Counted from the stretch's first letter, positions 17,193-27,529 are shown. The stretch: DNA of 46,249 nt from an uncultured bacterium (GCA_949292215.1 CASEYW010000014.1:1-46249), one strand, 5' to 3'. A program made the numbers and translations. The notes: generated by a model from the letters alone, not told the origin.

Positions 17193-19907
17193 ATGAAAAA
17201 ACTGCTCCTCCCGATACTTCTGAGCTGCGTCCTCTTTTCTGCGCTCTCCTCGGAACTTCTGTACTGTGACTTTTCCAGAGCACAGAACAAGGAAATCAGC
17301 GTTCGGGGAAAAGGGACTTTTCGCGGAATTCTGCCTAAAGACGTTTATGAGAATTTCGCTCACTGGAAACTTTCCGATTGTCAGGCAGCTCTCCGGCAAG
17401 ACGCCGGAGGAATCTCCTTTACCCGTTTCTCATGCAGCAAGGACAGTACACAGTTTTTTCTTCAGCTCAAAAATTTTCCGTCCGGAGCCTTCTGCCGTCT
17501 GACAGCAGTCATCCGCAACAATCTTGACGGGCCGGCATCGTTTTCGTTCCGTCAAATCAATGCTCCCTATCAGACAATCGGAAAAGGAGCTTTAAATGTC
17601 CGGCAGAACGAGCCTTATGCGTACGACTGGGATACCGTCAGTGCGGTCTTCCATTTCCCGGACACCGATATCCGGGATGCCGGACTTTTCTTCTACTTCA
17701 ACGGGTGCGGCGAATTGGATCTCCGTTCCCTGAAGCTGGAAACGATCACACAGGCGGAATATGAGAAATCCCGGGACAGCGGCAAACCGAAACTGAAAGC
17801 CCTGCGTCCTGACGCCGACGCCGTCAACTATCTGCGCAATTCCAGACTCCCTCTGGGGCTGCAGACTGGCTGGGCGAAGGTTTTTTCCCATCTTTCCGAC
17901 AACGGCGAGGTCGAATCCGCTCCCGCTGTTCCCGGACCTTCCGGTGCACCTGCTCTGCGGCTCCGGAAACTTCTGAATGACTGGTACAGCGTCATGGTTT
18001 CTTCTGAAATGTTCAGCGTTCCGGAACCAGGCAAACAATATACCTTCAGTTTTTCTTATCAAGGAAAAGGAAATTCAAAAATCAGTCTGATCTTTTTCCC
18101 AGAGAGCGCTCCTGTTGTGCGGAATCTGTCACCATCTGCCGGATGGCGAAGGGCATCCGTTGATTTTGAAGTTCCCAAAGAGTGCGTGGCAATCCAGGCA
18201 ACCTGGGAAGTTCTCTCTCCGGGCGGAGAGTTATTCCTGGATGCTTTCCGGGCGGCTCCGTTCGGACAACGCGAATATCAACCGGCAAATGAATGTGAAA
18301 TCGCCTTCTCCCTTCCTGAGTCCGATGCCTCCGTTGCACGAATTCAATTTTCGGACGAACCACCCGGAGTCCTCTGGCATGTGACAGGAAAGGCGGAAGG
18401 AGCGGAAATCCGCTGGAAAATCAGCGACATCTACGGAAATGGAAAAACCCTTCCTGCAAAAAAAATCGAACGGAATGTTACACAAGGGATTCTGGATTAC
18501 ACCGTTTTTCCGGATGCCCCGCTCGGACAATTCCGCATTGAAGCATCTCTTTTCCGCAACGGCCGACCGGTTTCTCCTGTGAATGAATTTATCGTGACCC
18601 GGATTCTCCGTCCGGTTTTCTGGGGGAAAGATGCTCCGGAATCCCCGTTCGGAATTCATGTTCAGCCGCAGGAAAACATGGTAGCCGCAGTAAAGGCCGC
18701 CGGAATGAATCATGTCCGCCTGCATGATGCAGATACCCAGAGAATCGTCAACTGGTTTTACCTGGAACCGGAAAAGGGGAAATGGCGTTTCCGGGACGAT
18801 CTGGTGGAAATCTATCGGAAATGGCGTCTTTCGATTTACGGACAGTTTGCCGGAGCCCCGGTCTGGGCGAGCAGACAGCAGTTTGAAAAAAGACGGTGCG
18901 AGAATTTTTATTTCCAGGCCTACCAGTCGCCAATCTCCCTGAAAGACTGGGAAAACTATGTTTCGACCCTGTCCTCTCATTATGAGAACAGCATCACAAA
19001 ATGGTTCGTCTGGAATGAGCCATGGCTGTACACATTTTTCAACCGAACCTGGCAGAACGGGAAACCCGTCCCGTTTGAAAATCCGGCGGAAGAATACATG
19101 AAGCTGCAAAAATCCGCATACCGCACTGTAAAACAGCGGAACCCGCGGATCACCATCACGGGCTTCAATTCAAACAGCAATTCCGAATGGACGGAAAAAG
19201 TCTATCGCCTCGGCGCTTATGACACTTGCGATGAAATGGATTTCCATTTCTACTCCCGTCTGCTGCGAGGCTTTCCCGGCGATACGGTCAAAGAGATGAT
19301 TTCAGATGTCTTCGGCTCTGTTTTCCAAAAGGAAAAAGAAAACCGGAAACCGATCTATATGACGGAAGGCACCGCGGGTAACGCCAGTGTTTCAAAAGTC
19401 ACTCCATTTTACGGAATCGGGAAAAATTCGCTGACCTATGTCAGCATGGAACGCTTTCATGCTCCGGCGAATGCCGCCATGCGGTATATCATGTCGCTTC
19501 TTGCCAGTGGAGTTTCCCGTGTTTTCATCTACACGACCGCTCTTTCCGCCTATGCTCCACTGAACTGTCACAATCTGCTCCAATTTACCGGAGCCGATGG
19601 GTATCCGCACCCCTCGCTGGCTGCCTGCTCGGCATTCACCCGGAGAGTTGAGGGAAAAAAATTCCGTTTTTACAAACAGATTGCCCCGGATGTGTTCGCA
19701 GCAGTTTTCAGCAATGATTCCGCATCTACCGCAATCATTACAGGAAAACGAAAATCCGCGACCATCCGTTGTTCGATTCCGAACGCGAAAGCGGTCGATC
19801 TCTACGGAAATCCACGAGCGTTTCCGCTCAATTACACAGGATATCTGATGTATGTGGATTGGAATGGAAGTGCCGAAAATCTCGCCCGGGCGCTTTCTTC
19901 CAACTGA
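17193..19907 (+). CDS. Secreted clan GH-A glycoside hydrolase with carbohydrate-binding domains
   Basis: A 904-residue protein. A signal peptide (MKKLLLPILLSCVLFSALSS) is followed by two beta-sandwich regions resembling carbohydrate-binding modules (about 25-190 and 210-360), an immunoglobulin-like linker, and a TIM barrel from about 485. Visible barrel marks are FGIHVQPQ, acid/base E609 in FVWNEPW and nucleophile E725 in PIYMTEGTAG. The spacing and WNEP fit GH39 or neighbouring clan GH-A families. A small beta domain ends the protein. It should act on an extracellular or periplasmic polysaccharide. It is the last gene of the operon regulator-prepilin-hydrolase, 11 bases after the prepilin stop. 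Confidence 0.82.
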   Translation: MKKLLLPILLSCVLFSALSSELLYCDFSRAQNKEISVRGKGTFRGILPKDVYENFAHWKLSDCQAALRQDAGGISFTRFSCSKDSTQFFLQLKNFPSGAFCRLTAVIRNNLDGPASFSFRQINAPYQTIGKGALNVRQNEPYAYDWDTVSAVFHFPDTDIRDAGLFFYFNGCGELDLRSLKLETITQAEYEKSRDSGKPKLKALRPDADAVNYLRNSRLPLGLQTGWAKVFSHLSDNGEVESAPAVPGPSGAPALRLRKLLNDWYSVMVSSEMFSVPEPGKQYTFSFSYQGKGNSKISLIFFPESAPVVRNLSPSAGWRRASVDFEVPKECVAIQATWEVLSPGGELFLDAFRAAPFGQREYQPANECEIAFSLPESDASVARIQFSDEPPGVLWHVTGKAEGAEIRWKISDIYGNGKTLPAKKIERNVTQGILDYTVFPDAPLGQFRIEASLFRNGRPVSPVNEFIVTRILRPVFWGKDAPESPFGIHVQPQENMVAAVKAAGMNHVRLHDADTQRIVNWFYLEPEKGKWRFRDDLVEIYRKWRLSIYGQFAGAPVWASRQQFEKRRCENFYFQAYQSPISLKDWENYVSTLSSHYENSITKWFVWNEPWLYTFFNRTWQNGKPVPFENPAEEYMKLQKSAYRTVKQRNPRITITGFNSNSNSEWTEKVYRLGAYDTCDEMDFHFYSRLLRGFPGDTVKEMISDVFGSVFQKEKENRKPIYMTEGTAGNASVSKVTPFYGIGKNSLTYVSMERFHAPANAAMRYIMSLLASGVSRVFIYTTALSAYAPLNCHNLLQFTGADGYPHPSLAACSAFTRRVEGKKFRFYKQIAPDVFAAVFSNDSASTAIITGKRKSATIRCSIPNAKAVDLYGNPRAFPLNYTGYLMYVDWNGSAENLARALSSN

Positions 19908-20218
19908 CAATGCGTCTCTTCCACAGAAATGTTCCGCAACAGAAGCAGGGAGCTTCAGGATCTGATGTTTCTGCGATCTGCCTCGATCCCTTCGGATCTA
20001 ACGCCTTCATCAACAGCAAAACAGCTCGAATGCCTCTAAAAACATAAGCGGAGTGGAAATGGAATACCTGAAACCATTTTTGAAACGGACCCGGATATTT
20101 CTGTTCCAAAAGTTATCCTGACTTTTTTATAAATTCATATTTTTTCTGAAGAGGGGATTGACAAAAAAAGAGAAATAGAGTATAATTAAATTAAACGTAT
20201 AAGTTAACAGAGCGGACA
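19908..20218. other. Intergenic region with promoter
   Basis: About 310 bases with no gene I can support and no clear terminator for the hydrolase upstream. The right end holds a consensus promoter for the LacI-type regulator and an AT-rich stretch (TTAAACGTATAAGTTAA, 20191-20207) that may contain its operator. Confidence 0.5.
20158..20186 (+). promoter_or_regulatory. Consensus sigma-70 promoter
   Basis: TTGACA (20158-20163), 17-base spacer, TATAAT (20181-20186). It lies 33 bases before the ATG of the LacI-type gene and would transcribe the whole 20219-27256 cluster. Confidence 0.85.
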
Positions 20219-21250
20219 ATGCGTCAGAAAAAAAACACCTTGAAATATGTGGCGGAAAAAGCCGGTATTTCCGTTGCGGCGGCTTCCTATGCGTTAAGTG
20301 GAAACAATGGCGTCAGCCGTGAAATGCGGGCAAAGATCCGGAAAATCGCATCAGAGGTTGGTTACCGGCCGAGCATGGCAGCAAGGTGCCTCAAGAGCAA
20401 AAAGATCCATGATATCGGTTTTATCGTATTCGAAAGTTACAATACGAATTTTCTGGCGAATCCCTCTTTTGCGGAAATGATGGTGCATTTCATTGAGATC
20501 TGCAAAACGCTTGGAATCGGTTTTCAGGTGGAATGGTTTGATATCAGCCGCCCTGGAACGGATCTGCCTCAAATGTTTACCAGCGGACTGGTTGGCGGTA
20601 TCATCACAGCCGGTTATATGGGAGAAAAACTTAAACGTTTCACTGAAACGAGACTCGATGTTCCAATCGTGAATGTGTATGAAGAGGGCAAATATTCCGT
20701 CTGTGTCGACACTTTTGAAGGAACGGCGGCGCTTGTCCGTTATCTGGTGGAAAACGGGCACCGCAGAATCGGATATGTCGATTGTTCCCATGAATATGAT
20801 ATTTTCCGCTCTTCCTACAAGGGGTTCCGCTCAGCACTTGAAGAAATGGGGCTGGAATACAATGACGAATACCGGGCGGAGATGCCACTCGACAATGATC
20901 TGATCAGTCATGTGACACTGGCGTGTGAAAAAATTTATCTGAATCATAAAATCCGTCCGACGGCGATTATCAGTTCCGGCTCGAATCTTTCCCGTGGAAT
21001 GCTTGCGTATCTGACGGAAAAAGGAGTGAGGATTCCGGAGGAGCTCAGTCTCATCACCCGCTATACGGTTCCCCGCGACAACCTGTTCAACTATCCGCAG
21101 CTTTCCGCTCTGGAGATCAACTTGAACTCGCTGATCAGCAATGCAGTCGACCTTCTCCGTTCTCTGATGAACGGCAAGGATTTCACTTCCAAAAAAATTC
21201 TGCTGATGCCGGAATTCGTGCATCGCAGTACTGACCGGAAAATCAATTAA
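20219..21250 (+). CDS. LacI-family transcriptional regulator
   Basis: A 343-residue regulator. The helix-turn-helix is LKYVAEKAGISVAAASYALS with the hinge segment VSREMRAKIRKIASEVGYRP. The second part is the PBP-like effector domain (IGFIVFESYNTNFLANPSF, VPIVNVYEEGKYSVCVDT, NGHRRIGYVDCSHEYDIF). Unlike other cassettes here, the regulator is co-directional with its targets: the first of two paralogous secreted proteins starts 18 bases downstream with its own AAGGA. It probably represses its own operon in the absence of the inducing sugar. No strong ribosome site precedes ATG 20219; the nearest purine run is GAGCGG. Confidence 0.9.
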   Translation: MRQKKNTLKYVAEKAGISVAAASYALSGNNGVSREMRAKIRKIASEVGYRPSMAARCLKSKKIHDIGFIVFESYNTNFLANPSFAEMMVHFIEICKTLGIGFQVEWFDISRPGTDLPQMFTSGLVGGIITAGYMGEKLKRFTETRLDVPIVNVYEEGKYSVCVDTFEGTAALVRYLVENGHRRIGYVDCSHEYDIFRSSYKGFRSALEEMGLEYNDEYRAEMPLDNDLISHVTLACEKIYLNHKIRPTAIISSGSNLSRGMLAYLTEKGVRIPEELSLITRYTVPRDNLFNYPQLSALEINLNSLISNAVDLLRSLMNGKDFTSKKILLMPEFVHRSTDRKIN

Positions 21251-21268
21251 AGAGTAAGGAAAATCGAC

Positions 21269-23959
21269 ATGTCCCTGAAATTTCTGCTTGTATCCGGATG
21301 TCTTGCAGCGACTCTTGTCCTGTCGGCAGACCATCAAATCAACGGTCCCTTCCGTGGCGAATCCTTCGTGTTTTTTATCGTGCATGACGGTGGTCCGTTA
21401 AAAGTCGAAATCGGTGCAAAGCACGATCCGGGACGTGGCTTTTACCGGGGCGGAGGACTGCCGCCAACGCAAACGGAATGGGCACGCAATCTCAATGGAA
21501 AAGTACTGGTCCGTTTTATGAATGCAGAGGAAAAAACCGTAAAACGCGATTACGGGATCATCCAGCCTGGAAAAAAAATAAATCTGCTTCATGATTACAA
21601 GAATGTTCCCGCGGGAATTTACCAGATTAGAACCGCTGCGGGAAATGCGGATCTTGAAATTCGAATCCTGCCGGAGAAGAAATTCGGCGTGATGGCGTCG
21701 CGCTGTATGATTCATGCGTCGCATCCCGGACAGTTTGCCAAAACCTGTTTCTATGTTCCCGATGCGGATTTCAAAGAGCTCCAACTGCGAAACATCGGTT
21801 GTGCGGGACGTGTCAAGGACTCCAAAGGTAAAATTCTTCTGGAACTCCCCCGGACGAAAGAAGCTGTACCGGAATATGTTGACTCATGGATGGATACCAG
21901 TAAACGATACCCTGCAAGGAAATTGGAACTCTCCGGACTGAAAGGAAAGGTGCTTTCTCTGGAACTGGATATGAAACCAGGACTGTATGTCCGTTTCGGA
22001 GCATTCGGAATGCCCCTGATTCTCTGTCCGGACGCCGAAACTGCGCAAAAGATCAACGCCTCCGTGGAACGGGCATCCGACGGCAGGAAGTTCGCCCATA
22101 AATTCCAGGTCCGGGCCTATGAGTGGATGCAGAACCTGAATACAGAGACACTGAAAATCAATTTCCAGAATTATGCGGATTACAGAAAAGCTTTTGAAGC
22201 GGAACCGAAAAGCGCTGCATTGCTGGGATCATGGGGAGTACTGGGAGCATTCGAGTCGATAATCCGCGACCAGAACCTCAATAAGAAATCGCCGGAATAC
22301 GGTCTGACGCAGCATATCGTCCCTTCAATCGTTCTGTCGCTGAACAAACCGTACAACCCTTATTACGGCAGCGAGGCACTTCGCCGCCGCATGCTGCTCA
22401 ATCAGTTTGCCTACTATCTGAAACTGAACGAGAGCGATACATTCGAGGACTCGGATGATTCCTATGCCGGACTTGATTCATTTCTTTACAGTTACCTTGC
22501 CGAAGCTGCGTATCACGGAGCGCCAATGCTGAAAGATCCGGAGGAAAGAGAACTGTTCTGTGAAGGAGCGTTGCATCTTGCAGATCGTTTTCCCTTTTTC
22601 CATGCGCATTGTGAGAATCAGTCGGCGCATTACCTGATCGGCCATTCCATGCTCGGCAAACTGCCCGAAGGGAAAATTTATGCACGCATTGCAAAGGACT
22701 ACGCGGCAGACTTGAGTGATCCTGCGCTGAATCCATACATGAAAACCGGCTATTTCCAGGAGCGCGAAGGACTGGATGCCACCTATTCCGGACTGGGCGC
22801 ATGTATTCAGAGCGTTTATTTCCGGGACAGTGGCAACCGCGGCACATTAGCCGGACTCCGCAAACTCTATCAGCTGATGAATCATACCGTTGCACCGGAA
22901 CCGGACGGTTCCGTTTACGGCAGCAGCGGTTTCGCCACCCGCACCGCCGGTTCCTGGGTTCAGCGGCAGTGGGATGCAGGAGCTTCCATGCTGCGCGGTG
23001 TTCTTCCGGAAGCAGCTCTATGGTATCGAAATGCTCCGGCAGTGAATCCGCCAAATTGGTCTCGCCTTCTTCAGAAGGTGCCGGATGCCGTTTATCGGGA
23101 TCAGCCCCATTTCAAAGGATATGCCGGAAGAATCCACACCGCCTATTACCACGATTATCTGTACCCGGCAAAAACGATGAAAGGGAAATTCCTCTTCCCC
23201 GCGGAAGAAAAAAATGATTTCGTAAAAAACTTCAACAACGAATTCCTGGCAGTGAAGAACAAGGAGGTCTACGCATTCTTTTATACAGGGAAAACGTGGT
23301 CCCCTTATCATCGGGATGAAATGAATCTGACATTGAACCGCCCGCTTTATTTCCGGAAAACGGCTCCGCCGATTCAGGGACTTCAGCTTACATGGTTCTC
23401 CGGAATCGGCAATGCACAGCTCGGAATGAATTGGGCAGTCCAGACACAGCCCGTGCTCGTGGCGGAGCTTCCCGGCAACACGGCTGCAATTCCTGACTAC
23501 TGGACCTTCCATTTCCGCTGGAATCCGGAAAAACGGAACATGGAGATGACATGGAAACTGCTGGGACTCCAGGCTCGCGTGAAACGGTCCGTTTCCATCG
23601 CGGACGGCAGAATCCTCAATTCAGTAACACTGTTGAGTAACCAGGCATGGGAATGCAAAGGGGTTTATGAGCAGATTCCGCTGCTGGTGAAAAAGGATGC
23701 CATGCTTTTCTTCCGTTCACCGGACGGAAAATGGCGTTCCGCAGTCAGCGGGAAAAAAGTATCCGCCATCTGGTACGGAAAAGAAGGGAAAGAGGGTATC
23801 ATGATCTCGTTCCGCGCTCCGGCGAACGTGAATATATGGGGACCGGAAACGCTCTCCACGCAAAGCATGCTCTCGCTGCGGGTCGCACTCGGAGATCATT
23901 TCAAAGAGGGTGAATCCGTGAATTTTCAATGGACTCTTGCTAAAGCAGAAAGGAAGTAA
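21269..23959 (+). CDS. Secreted protein of unrecognised family, possible polysaccharide lyase (paralog 1)
   Basis: An 896-residue protein with an export signal (MSLKFLLVSGCLAATLVLSA). An N-terminal beta region runs to about 290. A helical middle from about 290 to 620 looks like an (alpha/alpha) toroid, and a beta-rich C-terminal part completes it. Residues strictly shared with the next gene include N450 and H454 in ENQSAHY, Y506 in DATYSG, EPDGSVYGSSGF and R566 in VQRQWDAG. An Asn-His-Tyr-Arg set on a toroid with a C-terminal beta sandwich recalls PL8-like and heparinase-like lyases, but I cannot place it in a known family. Its operon has a LacI regulator before it and a prepilin-like gene behind its paralog. 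Extracellular polysaccharide cleavage is an inference. Confidence 0.6.
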   Translation: MSLKFLLVSGCLAATLVLSADHQINGPFRGESFVFFIVHDGGPLKVEIGAKHDPGRGFYRGGGLPPTQTEWARNLNGKVLVRFMNAEEKTVKRDYGIIQPGKKINLLHDYKNVPAGIYQIRTAAGNADLEIRILPEKKFGVMASRCMIHASHPGQFAKTCFYVPDADFKELQLRNIGCAGRVKDSKGKILLELPRTKEAVPEYVDSWMDTSKRYPARKLELSGLKGKVLSLELDMKPGLYVRFGAFGMPLILCPDAETAQKINASVERASDGRKFAHKFQVRAYEWMQNLNTETLKINFQNYADYRKAFEAEPKSAALLGSWGVLGAFESIIRDQNLNKKSPEYGLTQHIVPSIVLSLNKPYNPYYGSEALRRRMLLNQFAYYLKLNESDTFEDSDDSYAGLDSFLYSYLAEAAYHGAPMLKDPEERELFCEGALHLADRFPFFHAHCENQSAHYLIGHSMLGKLPEGKIYARIAKDYAADLSDPALNPYMKTGYFQEREGLDATYSGLGACIQSVYFRDSGNRGTLAGLRKLYQLMNHTVAPEPDGSVYGSSGFATRTAGSWVQRQWDAGASMLRGVLPEAALWYRNAPAVNPPNWSRLLQKVPDAVYRDQPHFKGYAGRIHTAYYHDYLYPAKTMKGKFLFPAEEKNDFVKNFNNEFLAVKNKEVYAFFYTGKTWSPYHRDEMNLTLNRPLYFRKTAPPIQGLQLTWFSGIGNAQLGMNWAVQTQPVLVAELPGNTAAIPDYWTFHFRWNPEKRNMEMTWKLLGLQARVKRSVSIADGRILNSVTLLSNQAWECKGVYEQIPLLVKKDAMLFFRSPDGKWRSAVSGKKVSAIWYGKEGKEGIMISFRAPANVNIWGPETLSTQSMLSLRVALGDHFKEGESVNFQWTLAKAERK

Positions 23960-23962
23960 GAA

Positions 23963-26527
23963 ATGAAAAAAACTTTGATTTCCCTCCTGATCATAGTCAG
24001 TCTGTCTGCAACTCTCTCTGCGGCAGCCGATCTCTTCAAAGGTCCGTTCAAAGCGGAGGCACTGGCATTTTATTTTGTTCACAATGGCGGCCCGCTGGAA
24101 CTCTCACTGAATGTCAAAGCGGAAAAGAATGCCCGCTTCCCGAAGGTACTCGCATGTTTCTACCGGGCGGATGAAACTCTGGTCACCTGGAAATACCGGA
24201 AACTGAAAGCGGATGAGACAATTGCCTTCCACTATGATTATGGAAAGAACGCTCCGAAGGGAATCTATCAAGTCCGGGTCAGCGGAATGGAGTGTGTTTA
24301 TAACGTGAAAGCAACTCCGAAACGTTCCTTCGGAGTAATGGCGCTTCGCTGCAGCTTGCAGGTGAGTTTCCCGGATCAGTTCGCAAAGGCATATTTCCTG
24401 GTCCCGAAGCAGGCGGGGAAGCAGTTCAACCTCAGTCACAGATTCGGCAATTACACCGTTTTTACTCCCGACGGCACCATTTTGTATCAGAACAAAGAAT
24501 ATAACACATCCTCGGAATCATTCGAGACGGCATCCCTGAAAGGCAAAGTACTTAGGCTTTCCATGAAAGTGAGAAAGAATGCGCCGTTTGTATTCCATTG
24601 TACGGGACTTCCTCTGATTCTCTGTCCTGATGCGAAGACTGCGGAAACGATCGGCGGATCGCTGGTTCACTCTTCCGATGGACGGAGTTTCGCGTTTCCG
24701 TTCCAGTCAGAAATCAGCGGATATCTCGGGAAATTGACAAAGAAGGAGCTGGAGGTGAAACTCGTTCCACCCTCTGCAATGAAAAAAGAATGGGAAAAGG
24801 AGCCTCACGCCGTCGATGCACTGGAGGGACTGTTCAAGCATTTGAACGCGATCATAGAAAATCAGAATATCGATCCGTCGAGTCCGGATTTCGGCAAAAC
24901 ACCGAACTTTGTCGCGCTGGCAATTGCCGCGGGACTCGATAAACCCTTCAACCCGTATTACAAAAATCCGGCAATGATCAAACGAGCTCTGCTTGGAATT
25001 TTCAAAAGATACCTTCTGCTCAATGAAAACGGAACTATGCTGGATGTCGAGACCAACTACAGCGGGCTCGACTGTTTCGAAGCGCATAAAATGGCACAGA
25101 CGGTATTTTTCCTCTCTCCAGTTGTTTCGCCGCAGGAGCGGAAACTGCTTCAGGAAGGTATCCGCCGCATTGCAGACCGCTTTCCATTTTTCCATGTAAC
25201 CTGTGAAAATCAGTCGTCTCATTGGCTGATGGTCTATCAGCACCTGGGCATGGCAGACGTTCCCGGAGGAGATTACCTCAAGCTGGCGGAGGACTATGCG
25301 GCAAGTTTTGCCGATCCGGAACAGACACCGCATTTCAAAACCGGGTATCTTCAGGAGAAATACGGTCCGGACGCAACCTATCAGGGGCTTGCCGCGTGCA
25401 TCCAGGCTGTCTACTACCGCTATTCCGGAAATCCGGTAACGAAAAAACTGTTGCAGACAATTTATCATTTGTTTAATCATTCTGTTGCTCCGGAACCGGA
25501 TGGAACCGTTTATGGAACAAGCGGTTTTTCTCACCGGACATTCGGAACATGGGTACAGCGGCAGTGGAACGCGGGAACTCCGATGATGGCGGGTGAATTG
25601 CCGGAAGCCGCCGTCTGGTATCGCGGTCCAAAGCAGAACAGTTCGCTCGACAAGGCTCTGAAAGAAATGGAACGGGATCGCTATCAAAAACTTCCCCAGT
25701 GGCTTGTTTATCCGGGGGAACTGCACATGAGTCTGTACGGAGGGTATTTCTTCCCGGCAACCCCTCTGAAAAACGCGCTGTTCCCGATGGAGGTTCCCGG
25801 TAATTTTATAAAGAATTTCAATCAGGAATTTCTCGCAGTCAAAGAAAACGGCTACTACGCGTTTGCCTATACCGGAATGACAAGTGCAAAATGGATGCAT
25901 CCCTCCACCTGCCGCAAACCCGGTGACCGGGATCACCGCAGCAGCTGGAATCCGATTCAGGGAATTCAGCTGATCTGGTCGAAAGAATACGGGAGTCTCT
26001 TCACTACAACATCATGGAACTCTTATACTTACGCAATGACAATCGCGGATCTTTCCGATCATCTTGTCTCTTTCCCGGATTACTGGACGTTCCAGCACAA
26101 ATTTGATGCAGGAAACAATACGCTTGTCCTTTCCAACAAAATGTTCGACCTTCCGGCGGAAGTGACAAGAACGATTCATTTTGGAAAAAAAGAAATCCAC
26201 CAGAAGCTTCTGATCCGCAGTACTGCGCCATGGAAGTGCCGGGGCTTCTATGAACAGCTGCCTCTGGTTGACAAAAAGGATATGCGCCTGGAATATCTCG
26301 TCAATGAAAAATGGAGTCAGACCCCGGGAATCGTTTCCGCTGTCAGAGTCACCAACGGAAAAGGTGCAGGTTTTCTGATAACTCTGAAGAAAGCATCCGC
26401 CGTTGTACTCGGAAAAGAGCAGGAAAAACGGGAGCAGAAGCTGCTGCCGCTGAGATTCATGCTCGGCAATTCGTTTGCGGCAGGACAGAACATTCTGTTT
26501 GAATATACCATCAGACCAATTCAGTAA
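23963..26527 (+). CDS. Secreted protein of unrecognised family, possible polysaccharide lyase (paralog 2)
   Basis: An 854-residue tandem paralog starting three bases after the previous stop, with AGGAAG as ribosome site inside that gene's end. The signal peptide is near MKKTLISLLIIVSLSATLSA. The same marks recur in the same order: GPFKAEALAFYFVHNGGPL near the N-terminus, N416 and H420 in ENQSSHW, Y473 in DATYQG, EPDGTVYGTSGF, R533 in VQRQWNAG, and PDYWTF late in the protein. Divergence is high between these blocks, so the duplication is old and the two probably differ in substrate or in the position cut. The conserved Asn, His, Tyr and Arg suggest both are catalytically active. Family and substrate are unknown. 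Confidence 0.6.
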   Translation: MKKTLISLLIIVSLSATLSAAADLFKGPFKAEALAFYFVHNGGPLELSLNVKAEKNARFPKVLACFYRADETLVTWKYRKLKADETIAFHYDYGKNAPKGIYQVRVSGMECVYNVKATPKRSFGVMALRCSLQVSFPDQFAKAYFLVPKQAGKQFNLSHRFGNYTVFTPDGTILYQNKEYNTSSESFETASLKGKVLRLSMKVRKNAPFVFHCTGLPLILCPDAKTAETIGGSLVHSSDGRSFAFPFQSEISGYLGKLTKKELEVKLVPPSAMKKEWEKEPHAVDALEGLFKHLNAIIENQNIDPSSPDFGKTPNFVALAIAAGLDKPFNPYYKNPAMIKRALLGIFKRYLLLNENGTMLDVETNYSGLDCFEAHKMAQTVFFLSPVVSPQERKLLQEGIRRIADRFPFFHVTCENQSSHWLMVYQHLGMADVPGGDYLKLAEDYAASFADPEQTPHFKTGYLQEKYGPDATYQGLAACIQAVYYRYSGNPVTKKLLQTIYHLFNHSVAPEPDGTVYGTSGFSHRTFGTWVQRQWNAGTPMMAGELPEAAVWYRGPKQNSSLDKALKEMERDRYQKLPQWLVYPGELHMSLYGGYFFPATPLKNALFPMEVPGNFIKNFNQEFLAVKENGYYAFAYTGMTSAKWMHPSTCRKPGDRDHRSSWNPIQGIQLIWSKEYGSLFTTTSWNSYTYAMTIADLSDHLVSFPDYWTFQHKFDAGNNTLVLSNKMFDLPAEVTRTIHFGKKEIHQKLLIRSTAPWKCRGFYEQLPLVDKKDMRLEYLVNEKWSQTPGIVSAVRVTNGKGAGFLITLKKASAVVLGKEQEKREQKLLPLRFMLGNSFAAGQNILFEYTIRPIQ

Positions 26528-26539
26528 AGGAGGAAAATC

Positions 26540-27256
26540 ATGCGAAAGAGTCATCATTTCACACTTATAGAGCTCCTTGTGGTAATTGCGATCATCGCGA
26601 TCCTTGCGGGAATGCTTCTGCCGGCACTTTCGAGCGCCAGAGACAAAGCCCGAATGATTTTCTGCGCGGGCAATCAGAAACAGCTGGGACTTGGATATTT
26701 GAATTACGCAATGGATAATAACGACATCATGGTGATCTCCGCCTATTTTGCGTCGGCTTCCGGAAGAAATATGCGCGGTTTCACCGAGGACCCCGCCGGA
26801 GATCAATGGATGTGGTTCATGCGTCATTATATCGGCCTGGAGGAAGCGACAGCTGGAACCGCCTATTCCACTCTCCCGGTAAAAGCCAGAAAAGGATTCC
26901 TTGCGTGTCCTGCAGCTCCGGTCAAACTGCTCTATTTTGCCCATGGACATTACGGAATGCTGGAATACTTTATCGGAGGACGCAATGCTTACGGCAAAGT
27001 TTCTCCCACGCTGCTGAAAGATGTGAAAAATCCGTCCATGAGAATCTTTTTCATGGACAGTGATGATTCCCGTCCGAGTTACCGCAGCAGTTCCACCTGT
27101 TACAACGACAATACCTCAAAATGCGGTTTCGGGCGTCATCGCGGCATGACAAACAATCTCTACGGAGATGGTCATGTCGGCTCCTGGCGGCAAAGCGATA
27201 TGGAATACCAGATCGCATTCCCGTGGTACAATAGTCCGATCCTGGGATGCGATTGA
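26540..27256 (+). CDS. Prepilin-like protein
   Basis: A 238-residue protein with an excellent ribosome site (AAAGGAGG, six bases before ATG). The leader is only MRKSHH, then [20 protein letters not shown]; the residue before F is H. The globular part contains [20 protein letters not shown] and the C-terminal H-X9-DG signature ([20 protein letters not shown]). It closes the LacI/paralog operon, 12 bases after the second paralog, so here the pseudopilin follows the enzymes instead of preceding them. No terminator with a T-run is evident after it. Confidence 0.88.
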   Translation: MRKSHHFTLIELLVVIAIIAILAGMLLPALSSARDKARMIFCAGNQKQLGLGYLNYAMDNNDIMVISAYFASASGRNMRGFTEDPAGDQWMWFMRHYIGLEEATAGTAYSTLPVKARKGFLACPAAPVKLLYFAHGHYGMLEYFIGGRNAYGKVSPTLLKDVKNPSMRIFFMDSDDSRPSYRSSSTCYNDNTSKCGFGRHRGMTNNLYGDGHVGSWRQSDMEYQIAFPWYNSPILGCD

Positions 27257-27484
27257 ACCGAAACACGGAAACTGATTGGATTTCCCGCAGAATTTCCGGA
27301 TCAGTTGCACCACTTTGAGAAACTTGCCTTCGACATGACCTGTTTCCTGTCCAGGACTTCTTTTCTACCGGAATCTCTGAAGTGAAAACAGGAAAACAAA
27401 AGATCAACGTGCGGGTGGTTTCCTGACGAGAAAAGAACGTAACATGATGCAGGTGCAACTGTCAAAAGGATTGCAGAGCAACCA

Positions 27485-27529
27485 TAAAAAAGCCTGAAAA
27501 GAGAGTCTGTGCCATTCTCTTTTCAGGCT
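27485..27529 (-). terminator. Rho-independent terminator of the oxidoreductase gene
   Basis: A perfect 14-base stem (AGCCTGAAAAGAGA, 27491-27504, with its complement at 27516-27529) and an 11-base loop. The A-run at 27485-27490 reads as a U-tract on the minus strand, so it ends the leftward gene whose stop is at 27554. The rest of 27257-27553 holds no gene I can support. Confidence 0.85.

Noticed and set aside
21269..21301. Lipoprotein signal (VSGC) at the N-terminus of paralog 1
   Set aside because: The Cys comes too early, with only a short hydrophobic stretch before it; the helix continues past it to a normal signal-peptidase I-type end, and the paralog has no Cys there.
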